Assembly: GCA_956465555.1 (NCBI GenBank)
Contig: OY101115.1
Span: 1,302,001-1,366,000, forward strand
Origin: Nitzschia sp. pyKryTriq1
Taxonomy: Eukaryota > Bacillariophyta > Bacillariophyceae > Bacillariales > Bacillariaceae
Reading direction: 5' to 3'
DNA: 64,000 nt
The first letter of the stretch is position 1, and every line of letters starts with the position of its first letter. Both the position numbers and the translations under genes were made by a program. Below, piece by piece: positions 1-9,534 of this stretch. Under the pieces are notes generated by a model that worked only from the letters and a program-made list of their open reading frames with translations, was not told the DNA's origin and did no database searches.

Positions 1-255
1 TGATCCAACACATCCGACACATACTCGTAATGCCTCAAACAATGATGCTTCCATGCATGTGCTGCTGCTTCTCTCATTGTAACGTGTAAACCGCAAAGGA
101 TTTCAGTCAGAACTGCTACAACCTTCTTTTCGGATCAATTGGAAGAAGCAACTTGGGGAACTGTTTGATAATCGGGCTCTTCAATCCGCCACACTTCTAC
201 TGTACTCGTAGCCTCTTTTCATGATTCTGGTGCTTTCGCGGCAGAAAATCACACC

Positions 256-3200
256 ATGAACAACGACGAAGAATGTCAAATACAGCCACTCATGGAACTG
301 AGCCAAGACTGTATTGTGGAGTGGAATGAGAGTCAAGATGCTGGTCGTTCTGTATCATCCGAAACGACGACTCCAATGTCAGAGAGAGGTCGAGGAATCT
401 CACCGACTTCATCAAAGAGCAACGAGCGTCGCGAACGCCGATCGATTGGGTTGGAAGAAGTCCGCCGCAAACTCGAGGAACAAAGCGGAAGGAAGCATCG
501 TGGTCGTGGAGACAGGAAGACGATGCGATCTAGAAATGTATCTGGAGAAGAAGAAATCGATGCCATCTTTGATCTACTGAAACAGGACGACGAAGGACTG
601 ATGGGAACTTCTCCGACAAAGGCAGCGACTCAACGTATCGGAAATCGACGCACCGAACCGTTGGATTCTTACCGGAGTCGACCAGTAGTCCGTTCTCTGG
701 CCTCTAGGCGTCGAAGACGGCAACGGGAGGGAGTCCCTGTCAGCAACAAAAAGAAGCATATCGAACGACCAGGGAACGAAGAGGCTGGCGGTGCGACTGG
801 ACAGCAGTGCAAAACTCCTCCGCCCAACGTTACCGTTGGAGCCTTTGACAGTCTCCTAAAGCAACTAACTACGCGACAGTCGGCTGAACGTGACGTTCCA
901 ATACCGAGTTTAGATAAGGAGAATCCTAGTCCTTTGGCAATTTCTGCCAAGTGTCCACCAAACCCTGCAACTACCACTACTACTATCAATCAGAGGACGA
1001 GACCCGAACCAGCTCTGAAAGGTTTGACAACCGAATCATTGGTGTCTTCCAAGCCAACTCTCAGCGATTCGCGGTAAGTAGGAATGTCTGATCTATCAAC
1101 ATATTGTGCATCATCATCATCCATATCTCACACTTTTTCGTCCCGGTACAGACCTCCCCGTCCAGCAGCTCTATCTTCTCGCCCTGTGCCATCTACCACG
1201 TCGGCTTCTTCCGTCCTGGTCCAGGTGATCCGACCCAGACCTCCAACCGATCCACCATGCTCTGCCGACAAGTATCCCAATCCTTCAAGTGTTTCTCCTC
1301 CTCCCCAGCAAACGAAATCAAACGTCTCCGCCGCTGATGATAACGACGATGAATTCGGGGACTTTGATTTCGACGACGTTGATATGTCATGCTTGGATTC
1401 CCTTTTATCAGCTAAATCTTCTCAGCAAATTATCCACTCCCATCCTTCGTTTGACCGGAGAACATGCAATAGTGACGCGAATTTGAACGCAAATGCAATG
1501 AAACCGTCACCGAGAATACTGCAAGAGAGACCGACGGCGCCATCCAGTGCACCAGCAGCAAAGATGAAATCGGAAGGAACGTCGTCGGTACCTGTGCTCA
1601 GTCAACAGGTGATTGTCGAGGATGAGTTTGGAGAATTTCCCGACTTTGACTTTGATATGATTGATCAAGCCATTGCTACGAGAGGAGATTCCCTTCCGCT
1701 GTCTGGAGAAGTCAAGAGTTATAATGACCCTTTGACCAATGATATTGTCAAGAACGAGAGAAGCTATTCGACCGATCCATCCGGCCTCTCCTATATCAAG
1801 TTTTCCCGATACAAGATTTTGGGCATCGAAGAAGACCAAATGAACTTTCGGAAGACATTACTTGTTGCTTCGTGGACAGAAAAGATGCTTCGGGATGAAG
1901 AAGAGGAAACCAAGATTCACAGGAATTGTCAAGTCAAGGTCATATCTGGCGACTCGAATGTATCCGCACGATCGGATGACCTCTTGCCCCGTAATACGAA
2001 CTACCCGGAGGCTGGCTATTTACAGTTGCGAGGGCAATGGTACTATACCAAGGTGGAAGTGGGGGATGCAATTCACGTTTGCTCTTTGACGGGTCGCTAT
2101 CGAACGGATCCTTCGACACTGCCAATTATTTTGCACACACATCCTCCCGGAAATAGCGAATCCGATGACCTGGTACTCATTCATCATCCAGACATGCTAA
2201 TGACTCCAACAGCTGTCAGTGAGACTGTGGATTGTCCCCGGCGAGCTGTAATCAGGTCCAGGAATGGATCAACAGGTCTGACGGCGAAATCGGCATTGAT
2301 TGGAACCCTTCGTCATGCTCTTTTCGGCTGGTGTATCAAAGAACAAAACTTCCAGAAGGCTTTCGTCGTACGCAAATCCAAGCAAATAGTGCGAGAGAAT
2401 GCTGAAGGTCTCCTTGGATGCTCGGTCACTACTGAAGAAGCCGAGAAGCAACTGGTCGACACCCTACCTATCATTATTGACTTTGTGAACAAACATACCA
2501 CTTTCCTGTCTCCCAACAAGGCCACGGCTTTACCCACTGCATACGTACAGGGTCATATGGGTGGTGGCAAAGGTGTGCGTTTTGCTGCGCACTCTACTTT
2601 CTCTATTGAAGAACCTGTTATTTCACCCGAGTTGGCATTGAAGGGATATGTGGACGCTGTTCTGGAGACGACGACGGCCGCTGCTGGAAACGAGAATGAC
2701 AACTCTCAGCATACGATCACTGGTTTGAAACATTCGATAATGGCCTTGGAGCTCAAAACCGGTCACCACCAAGTCTCGCGGAATGCGCACCTGGCACAGC
2801 TGTCGTTGTACACATTGATGCTTCAAGGCCGCTACGGTGCCAAGCTTGATTCTTCGAATCATCAGATCCTCAGTACGCGATTCAAAGGAGGCACAGCCAA
2901 ACCGGACCCAGAGGGTGCCGCACCTGGTGGGATGCTGCTTTACTTGAACCAAGAGGCGTCAAAGGCTACCCATGTCGCCCCAGAGTTTGAGGAATTCAAG
3001 AGTTTGATCGGTCAACGGAATATCATTGCTGCGGACCTTGTGAAGGCATCAAAACCCCGTGGCATTTCCCTGAACTACGAAGCAGAGAAATTAGCTGACG
3101 ACCAAAATGGCATAAGGTAAGCGGAAAATCGTATAATATGCATTCGCTTCAAAACGTCAGGCCTCTCAATTGAAGCTATTTTTAGGGTCGATTTACTTGA

Positions 3201-5813
3201 TACAGCACCAGCGGTGGAGTTGCCCGAGGTCCAACCGTCGGATCACAGCTGTAAACGATGTTTCGATAATCGTGCATGCATGCTTTATGCCAATTCGGAG
3301 ACAGAAGCGAAGGACTTGTCTGGCGTGAGGAAAAGCCACGGAGAACTCATGGCCAAGTTCACGGGCCAGCTGTTACCAGGAGATCTAGACTACTTCCGCA
3401 AGTGGGACCGTTTGATTGACATGGAGGCCCATGCGAGTGTTGGTAACATTGCGACTGCATGGCTTGTTGATTCCCAGAAGAGAGAGAAAGCTACAGGTGA
3501 ATCACTATCGTCGCTAGTTTATGATGGAGCGTCCCCTAGTCAAGAAGGTTCGGGAGTGCTGCTTCGATTTCGAAGATCGTCTGATTTCTTGAATCAAACC
3601 AAACTGGAAAGCATCTCCATCGGGAAAGGCTCTCAAGTTGTCATCAGTACCGACGGCAACGCATTCGACGATTCTCAGTCAGATCCCAAACTTGAGTACA
3701 CAAACACACAACGTGAACAGAAAAAGTTTCGCCATCACATGAACGTCATTCGGGGATATTTGGAAGAAGCCAAAGCTGACGAGGTTGTCGTGTCGGCGAA
3801 ACGTGAAGATCTTGATCGAGTCCGGCACATGTGCAGCCGATACAAGAAGTTTTCGAACGGTGCTGGGCAAGCAGCTCTCATGTTTCGAGTCGATAAGGAC
3901 AACTCAGCTGTTGGCATCGGAACGTTACGACAGAATTTGATCAACCTTTTTACTGCTGACTATGCTCGTAACAGCAAAGAAGTGCTTTCGAAAATGGACG
4001 TCGCAATGCAGAGGCGTCTACCTCGCTTGCGAGACTTTATTGTTCGCCTGGCACCACCGTCCTTTGGTCAAAGGGATGATGCTTTACTTTTCCGTGCTGG
4101 TGGTCCCACAATACCAGGCTGTGACTTACAAGACCTTGCCCAAGAATTCGAGCGACTTAACCAGGACCAGCAAGGCGCTGTTCGAAAGGTAAATATTGAA
4201 TGGGCTGGCATGGACCAAGCTCTTTGAATCATGTTTAGTTTCTGACCTTCTGTTCAACACTTGATAGGTTTTGGCAACCAATGACTACACTTTGATCCAA
4301 GGACTTCCCGGAACTGGGAAGACATCGACATTGGCATTCGTCACGAGATTGCTAGCAGCTCGCGGGAAGCGTGTTCTCGTCACGTCGTACACGAACGCGG
4401 CCGTTGACAATGTCGTGATTAAGCTTATTGAAAGTGGGGTTGGTGGGGTTGTACGAGTTGGGTCGCACCAGTCTTGCCATGAAATCGCTCGATCTGTACA
4501 CGTACATGAAATCGCAGCAAATATCGAGAAAATGAGTGAGGGCACAGGTCAAGAGCTGCTACTGTCCCAAAGTTCTTCAAAACAAATGAACCTTCCTCGT
4601 GCAGAATCCTTGGGACGCGTCATGTCGGAAGCCCGAATTGTGTGTTCTACAGTGTTGACAGTTCCACGGTCGCCACTACTTGTCAATGAGTTGTTTGACG
4701 TTGTAATTGTTGATGAGGCTGGACAAACAAGTCAGCCTGCTATCTTGGGTGCTCTCATGGCTGCGGATTGTTTTGTCTTGGTCGGCGACCATAAACAACT
4801 GCCGCCACTGGTCAGCAGTGAGATTGCTCAGGCAGGAGGTACGAATCTTATTGGAAACGTTATTCGAGTTGAAACCTTCATGTCTAACCCTCCACCTCTT
4901 TTGATGCAAAGGCTACGGAGACTCCATGTTGATGAGGCTCGCAGAGAAACACCCCTCTTCCGTTGCAGCCTTGACATACCAATACCGTATGAACGAAGAA
5001 ATCTGCAAGCTCAGCAGCTACTTGATTTACGGAGGCAGGCTGAAGTGTGGAAACGAGGAAGTGCGTAATCGAAAATTGGATCTTCCAGGCTTTCCGAATG
5101 CATTGCCTGCCACTGTTTCTCTGAATAAGGGGCTTTGGCCTTGGTTAAAAATGACTGTTTCTCCCGACAACCCTGTGATCTTTGTCGACACCGACAATAT
5201 GCGAAAGAATGCTATAAATGACAGCAAGGATAATGTGAATATGGAAGCCCTTGAAGAAAAGAGGGGTGGTCGAGCTGGAGGGACAGTAACGAATCCGATT
5301 GAGGCAATCCTTGTGCGATATATTATCAAAGGACTGGTGTCGACCGGTGCCAGTCCCAAGCAGATCGGCGTCATTAGTCCCTTCCGGGCGCAGGTAAGAT
5401 TGTCCCAGTGTGAACTTACTTCGATCTTCTTCGTTCGAATCTCACGTGGTCTGCCGGTACTTGTCTTCTTATTGAAGGTTCACCTACTCGAAGACCAACC
5501 AACTTTGGCCGAATGGATGAAGTCTGGGCTCGAGGTCAGTACGATCGATCGGTACCAAGGTCGAGACAAGCCTGTGATCATTCTTTCGCTTGTCCGGAGT
5601 AATCCGGAGGGTAACGTCGGGCGACTGTTGCAAGACAAGCGGCGTCTGAATGTTGCGTTGACAAGAGCAAAAGCAAAGCTTATCGTTGTTGGATCGTACT
5701 CGACGCTCCACCAAGGGAGTGCCCCGCTACGGCCAATGCTTGGTCGAATGAATTCTCAAGGGAAGCGACAACTTTTGCCAGAGAATGCTCTTGACTGCTA
5801 TCAAATTCCTTAA
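256..5813 (+). CDS. DNA2: DNA2-type replication nuclease-helicase, six exons
   Basis: Probable ATP-dependent 5' flap nuclease/helicase for Okazaki-fragment maturation and DNA end resection. Exons read as 256-1073, 1152-3116, 3186-4188, 4268-4838, 4912-5393 and 5478-5813. All junctions are GT-AG, the frame is continuous, and the product is about 1,724 residues. The N-terminal ~400 residues are low-complexity and charged, with acidic-aromatic patches. The nuclease half carries the cysteines expected for the DNA2 Fe-S cluster: one in DCPRRA (~residue 633) and a CxxC...C group in HSCKRCFDNRAC (~948-957). The helicase half is superfamily 1: Walker A GLPGTGKT (~1274), Walker B with DEAGQTSQP, then YQYRMNEEI, the RYQGRDKPV motif and LTRAKAKL near the end. 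The last intron (84 bp) is a multiple of three, so its retention would not break the frame. The gene converges on the Obg gene with 37 bp between stops. Family assignment is firm; the exact N-terminal start is less so. Confidence 0.9.
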
Positions 5814-5850
5814 AATGGAGGGCATGCTAACTTTTTGCTAAAGATGACTA

Positions 5851-7446
5851 TTAAGCAATATTACTCTCCCTCTCTAGCACGTTGTTGGTCTTGACTAGGA
5901 CATCTCGAATCGCTCGAGAGAGTGTGGACAGTCCCACTCCAGTGACACCCGCACTGATGCCAAGGATGTCACCCGAGGTTTGGAGCCCGGCATCTTGTAC
6001 GACAGTACGAAGTCCCTGAAAAATCTCTTCACATCTGCCTGCGTCTACCAAATCGACTTTGTTGGCCACAACCAAGGCATTCCGGTCCAGCATGGTCCCG
6101 TCTCCGTAGGCTGAAAGCTCCTCGATTAGAATTTGCAAGTCTTCCCGCGGATCTCGACCGTCGACTCCTGCCACGTCCACAATGTACAAGAGGGCCTTGG
6201 TGCGTTCCAAGTGTCGGAGGAAGTCGTGTCCCCTCCCTCGCCCCTCGGACGCTCCCGCAATCAAACCGGGAATATCAGCAGCACAGACACGAAAGCCATC
6301 TCGGTATTCAATATATCCAACCAATGGATTCAACGTAGTGAAGGGGTAAGGTGCAATGTGTGGAGTGGCCCGACTCATGGCCGCCAGCAAGCTGCTCTTT
6401 CCAGCATTCGGAAATCCTACCAAACCAATGTCAGCGATCAACTTCAATTCCAACTCCAAAAAGGCAGATTCTCCGGCCTCTGGACTCGCATATTTAGCCA
6501 ATACTTCTAGTGGGGGGAGTGGACCATTATGACTGGCAAAACTACTCGATCCGGTACCCCCTCTCCCACCTCGAGCAACGACAGCATACGATCCTGGTTC
6601 GTCCAATTGTGCCACGACTACTTTCTCTCGTTCTCCCCATGGAGTAAATACAGGGGACGATGGTATCGTCAACGAATCATCTTCGTTGGTCAGGTAGTCA
6701 TCATATGATACACTGTCGTTTTCATCGTCGTCACTTTCATCTTCATCTGAATCATAATCGTTCGATGCAAGATATGGTTGGTTTGGTGTCCTGTGGCGAA
6801 AGTGGGTGTCCACGCCCCAGGCATTCTCATCCTCGCCTTCGCCACTTCCCACATCGCTCTCTTCTACATATATTTTTCGAACCATCTTTGCTTCCTCGTC
6901 CCACTCTTCATCGTACCCCAAAACTCGGTGGATTACAACCCCACATGGAACTCTCAAGACGGTATTCTTTCCTTTTCGGCCAAGTTTCTTCTGACTACTC
7001 CCATGTGCCCCCGCTTCGGCCGTGACGTGTGGATGAGTCCATCGCAGCGTTTGCTCTTCCGGATCGGCAACAATCACCACGCTCCCTCCGTTCCCGCCAT
7101 GTCCCCCGTCCGGTCGTCGTCTGTGCTTGCGAGAAATCCGAAACATGGACAGCGATCCTTTGCCTCCCATGCCACCCGACACTTGAACTCGCGTCCGGTC
7201 CACAAATCGGTAGCTTGCTCGACCACTGTCACGTCGTTCTTTCGTTCGTCGTTTCCTTCTATTATTATTATTGTCATTGCTGCCATGGATTGCTTTGTGA
7301 ATGTCTACACTGACAAGTCGTCGCGGAATTTCACGAAAGGAATAATGATTGACATTATTAGGAGTATTCGTAGTTGTCAGTCGCGAAGAGAGACTGAGAG
7401 AGCGGTGAAGATTTCTCATCATGGTGAGCATCATGCTTGCATTCAA
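5851..7446 (-). CDS. Obg/CgtA-family GTPase, probably organellar
   Basis: Single-exon gene of 531 residues. The first ~75 residues are Ser/Thr/Asn/Arg-rich with few acids, as in a mitochondrial or plastid presequence. The glycine-rich Obg fold follows (VSGGMGGKGSLSMF, then RPDGGHGGNGGSVV). The TRAFAC GTPase domain has G1 GFPNAGKSS, G2/G3 region PFTTLNPLVG and DIPGLIAGA, and G4 NKVD. Obg GTPases bind the large ribosomal subunit and act in its assembly; an organellar role is inferred from the leader. A highly acidic insertion of roughly 70 residues (about 200-275, with runs of D and E) interrupts the Obg fold before VVVAQLDEPG. No C-terminal TGS-like extension is visible. The nearest neighbour is the convergent DNA2-type gene. 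Confidence 0.88.
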   Translation of the reverse strand: MNASMMLTMMRNLHRSLSLSSRLTTTNTPNNVNHYSFREIPRRLVSVDIHKAIHGSNDNNNNRRKRRTKERRDSGRASYRFVDRTRVQVSGGMGGKGSLSMFRISRKHRRRPDGGHGGNGGSVVIVADPEEQTLRWTHPHVTAEAGAHGSSQKKLGRKGKNTVLRVPCGVVIHRVLGYDEEWDEEAKMVRKIYVEESDVGSGEGEDENAWGVDTHFRHRTPNQPYLASNDYDSDEDESDDDENDSVSYDDYLTNEDDSLTIPSSPVFTPWGEREKVVVAQLDEPGSYAVVARGGRGGTGSSSFASHNGPLPPLEVLAKYASPEAGESAFLELELKLIADIGLVGFPNAGKSSLLAAMSRATPHIAPYPFTTLNPLVGYIEYRDGFRVCAADIPGLIAGASEGRGRGHDFLRHLERTKALLYIVDVAGVDGRDPREDLQILIEELSAYGDGTMLDRNALVVANKVDLVDAGRCEEIFQGLRTVVQDAGLQTSGDILGISAGVTGVGLSTLSRAIRDVLVKTNNVLERESNIA

Positions 7447-7635
7447 TCAAGCGACTAACATACAGTACTTGTACTTCGTACCGGTATAGAACTCGATGGT
7501 GAAAGGAAAGACTATCAAATATGGATACGCTGTAGCCCGTAGTATCGTTATCATCTATCTATCTCTATTACGCACTCCCTTAGCCTGCCGGTCTCAGACT
7601 TTTACTGTAATTGGCGCCCCCGCCGCCGCCGTCCA

Positions 7636-8127
7636 TTGGATATTCTTCTTACGCGTGGAATTAAAATGATGTTCCCCTTTCCAGGCGGTGGCGCTCCCAT
7701 CGAGAGGTGGCGTTTACCGCCATCGCTCCGATTCCTACGTAACCACCCCCGCCTATTAGTATGGCCATCCGACAAAAACCTCGGCCCAGTGATTACCACC
7801 AGAGAACAGTACCTCCAGAAGGCCTACGCTCACCTTGACGACAACCAAACATACCGCCGCCTTGACTACGCTACCGCCGAACGCTATAGCAAAAACATCA
7901 ATCCCGCTACAAGCAACTTAGTGAAAAAATACTTCACCGAAGAAAAAGTCCACTTCGATGGATCGATTTCTAACGGACCCACGCCAACGGGACACTTCAT
8001 TCTACACCCCTTCCGCATCAATGGAACGCAACCGAATAAAGCTTTTTCACTATTCTACATTACCGCCAAGCTCCACAAATATCCTGACCCATCACCTCCT
8101 GCCCCGGATCCAACCTTTTTATTGTAA
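7636..8127 (+). pseudogene. Reverse-transcriptase N-terminal fragment (retroelement remnant)
   Basis: An open frame of about 160 codons contains the sequence WPSDKNLGPVI, followed ~100 residues later by LFYITAKLHKYP. This arrangement (a DKNLGP block, then an F-Y-x-x-A-K-x-H-K block just upstream of the polymerase fingers) is typical of reverse transcriptases found in diatom genomes. The homology stops where the catalytic core should begin: the frame runs into a proline-rich stretch and a stop, with no YxDD box. No ATG is well placed at the start. It is therefore read as a 5'-end fragment of a dead element. No terminal repeats or target-site duplications were found around it. Confidence 0.6.
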
Positions 8128-8129
8128 CA

Positions 8130-8446
8130 GAATTGAAACAGGTTTAGTTTTCTGATAATTGTGAGCCTATTTTTATTGTCTATTTTGCTACTCTTGATTT
8201 TCCAGAAAAACTTCCAGTAGGTGTGTGTACAAGTATATGCGGTGGGAAAAGGTTGAAGTTGAAGTTGTGATAAGGGTCGAAGTTGAAGTGGCGTATGCAC
8301 CGTTTGGGGTTCCTCGGAGTTTGGTAAGGGTCCGGATTGGGGGGTTATGCGCCTTGCGTGGACGACTCTCAAGACTTAACGAAGTTTCTTTCCGGACAAA
8401 ACCAAAAGAACGCGAAAACCGTGACGCTCAGCAAGAAATAAAATGA
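8130..8446. other. Gene-free stretch with GAAGTT-type repeats
   Basis: About 320 bp next to the reverse-transcriptase remnant. It contains imperfect tandem GAAGTT/GAAGTG units around 8250-8290. No supported coding or RNA gene was seen. Confidence 0.5.
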
Positions 8447-8779
8447 CCAATCACAATACACGACAAACAACCGAAGAAGCGCGTCCGATTTGCATCCTCG
8501 GATGATGCCATCTTCTATGTCGAGAAGGGTGGCGACCACAGCAGGGCTCGCATCCTTGGAGGATGCTATGATTACTTCAAGTCAAGCTACAAGAAGGCGG
8601 AGGCAGAATTTGAGGCCGAGTACAAAAAAGTTGCTCCCGCTCTCGGCTACGCTACCGCCGAACTGTCATGGGCCAGCGACACCTACACCGACAAATGGGT
8701 GTGGTTGTACCATGATGTGTTGCCAGGAATTTTTGGAGTTCGAAGGGAAGCTATACTGGTGGAGGCACATAAAGGGTAG
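8447..8779 (+). pseudogene. ATG-less coding-like open frame, ~110 codons
   Basis: In the frame that starts after the TGA at 8444-8446 and ends at the TAG at 8777-8779, an open reading of about 110 codons encodes a well-mixed, soluble-looking peptide. It includes KKRVRFASSDDAIFYVEKGG, then a helical charged stretch (KKAEAEFEAEYKK) and a Trp/Tyr-rich end. Composition looks like real protein, unlike the overlapping repeat-driven frames. No in-frame ATG lies near the start; an ATG at 8443 sits in a different frame and would need a frameshift. I do not recognise the family. It may be the tail of a decayed gene or an exon whose upstream part is lost. Confidence 0.35.
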
Positions 8780-8822
8780 CAGCAAGTGTGCAAGTGACAC
8801 GAGGGTGGGAGAAGATGATGAT

Positions 8823-8882
8823 GGCAGTGGCAGTGGCAGTGGCAGTGGCAGTGGCAGTGGCAGTGGCAGTGGCAGTGGCAGT
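8823..8882. repeat. Hexanucleotide microsatellite (GGCAGT)n
   Basis: About ten perfect tandem copies of GGCAGT. One frame reads Ser-Gly repeats and the opposite strand His-Cys or Leu-Pro repeats, so the open frames crossing it are taken as repeat artefacts. Confidence 0.9.
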
Positions 8883-8889
8883 GACAGCA

Positions 8890-9534
8890 GCATACCCTTA
8901 GCAACTGACCCCACAACCACAACTACTCCTCAGTTAGCAATCAGAGTGGCTGTCCAAAAAAGGGAGCATTTTTTCCATGCAACAGTACTGAAATAGACCT
9001 AATATGAAGCAATCGTCCGTCAATGTTCTATTTCAAACGGACAACACAACACACAACATCATTTTTTGCGCGCGCTCTTCGCGTTCGTCGTTGACCAAAA
9101 GATTATGGCCTCAAATGACCCGACTCTATTTTTTGTATACAAAATATATCGATAGAAAACTCTTCGCGCCTAATTTTGGAAGCGAATGCCAGGCCACACA
9201 ACAACGCCGATGGGCGATAATGGCGGCGGCGCGGGAGCACGTCCGTTCAACTGACTCTCTCCCCGAAGTACTGTAGTTGATGTACAAGTACCGGTAGGAT
9301 GACCGAAAAAGGTCATGATCGCCCAATACTTCGAAGAAATCATTTCGAAGCCAATACTGTAAAACAAAAGGCAACTCATCGAGGTTACCACAAAGAGACT
9401 TGCTGTTCCCATTACAGGAAGTAAGCAGTCGACATTGCAACGGAGACTTTACCAGTGCTGGAAGATAGGAAACAAGACAATCCAGACAGAATTCTGAAGC
9501 TCGAAGCCGTCTGTGTCCAATCCGCAACACAACC
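8890..9534. other. Intergenic region upstream of the kinesin gene
   Basis: About 640 bp with no supported gene. It holds one TACCGGTA palindrome at 9290-9297. The final ~100 bp are presumably kinesin 5' leader or promoter; no clear promoter motif was identified. Confidence 0.5.

Noticed and set aside
8490-8996. 168-codon frame with Ser-Gly repeats
   Set aside because: Its centre is the GGCAGT microsatellite, and the flanks have no protein-like pattern; another frame in the same place looks more coding.
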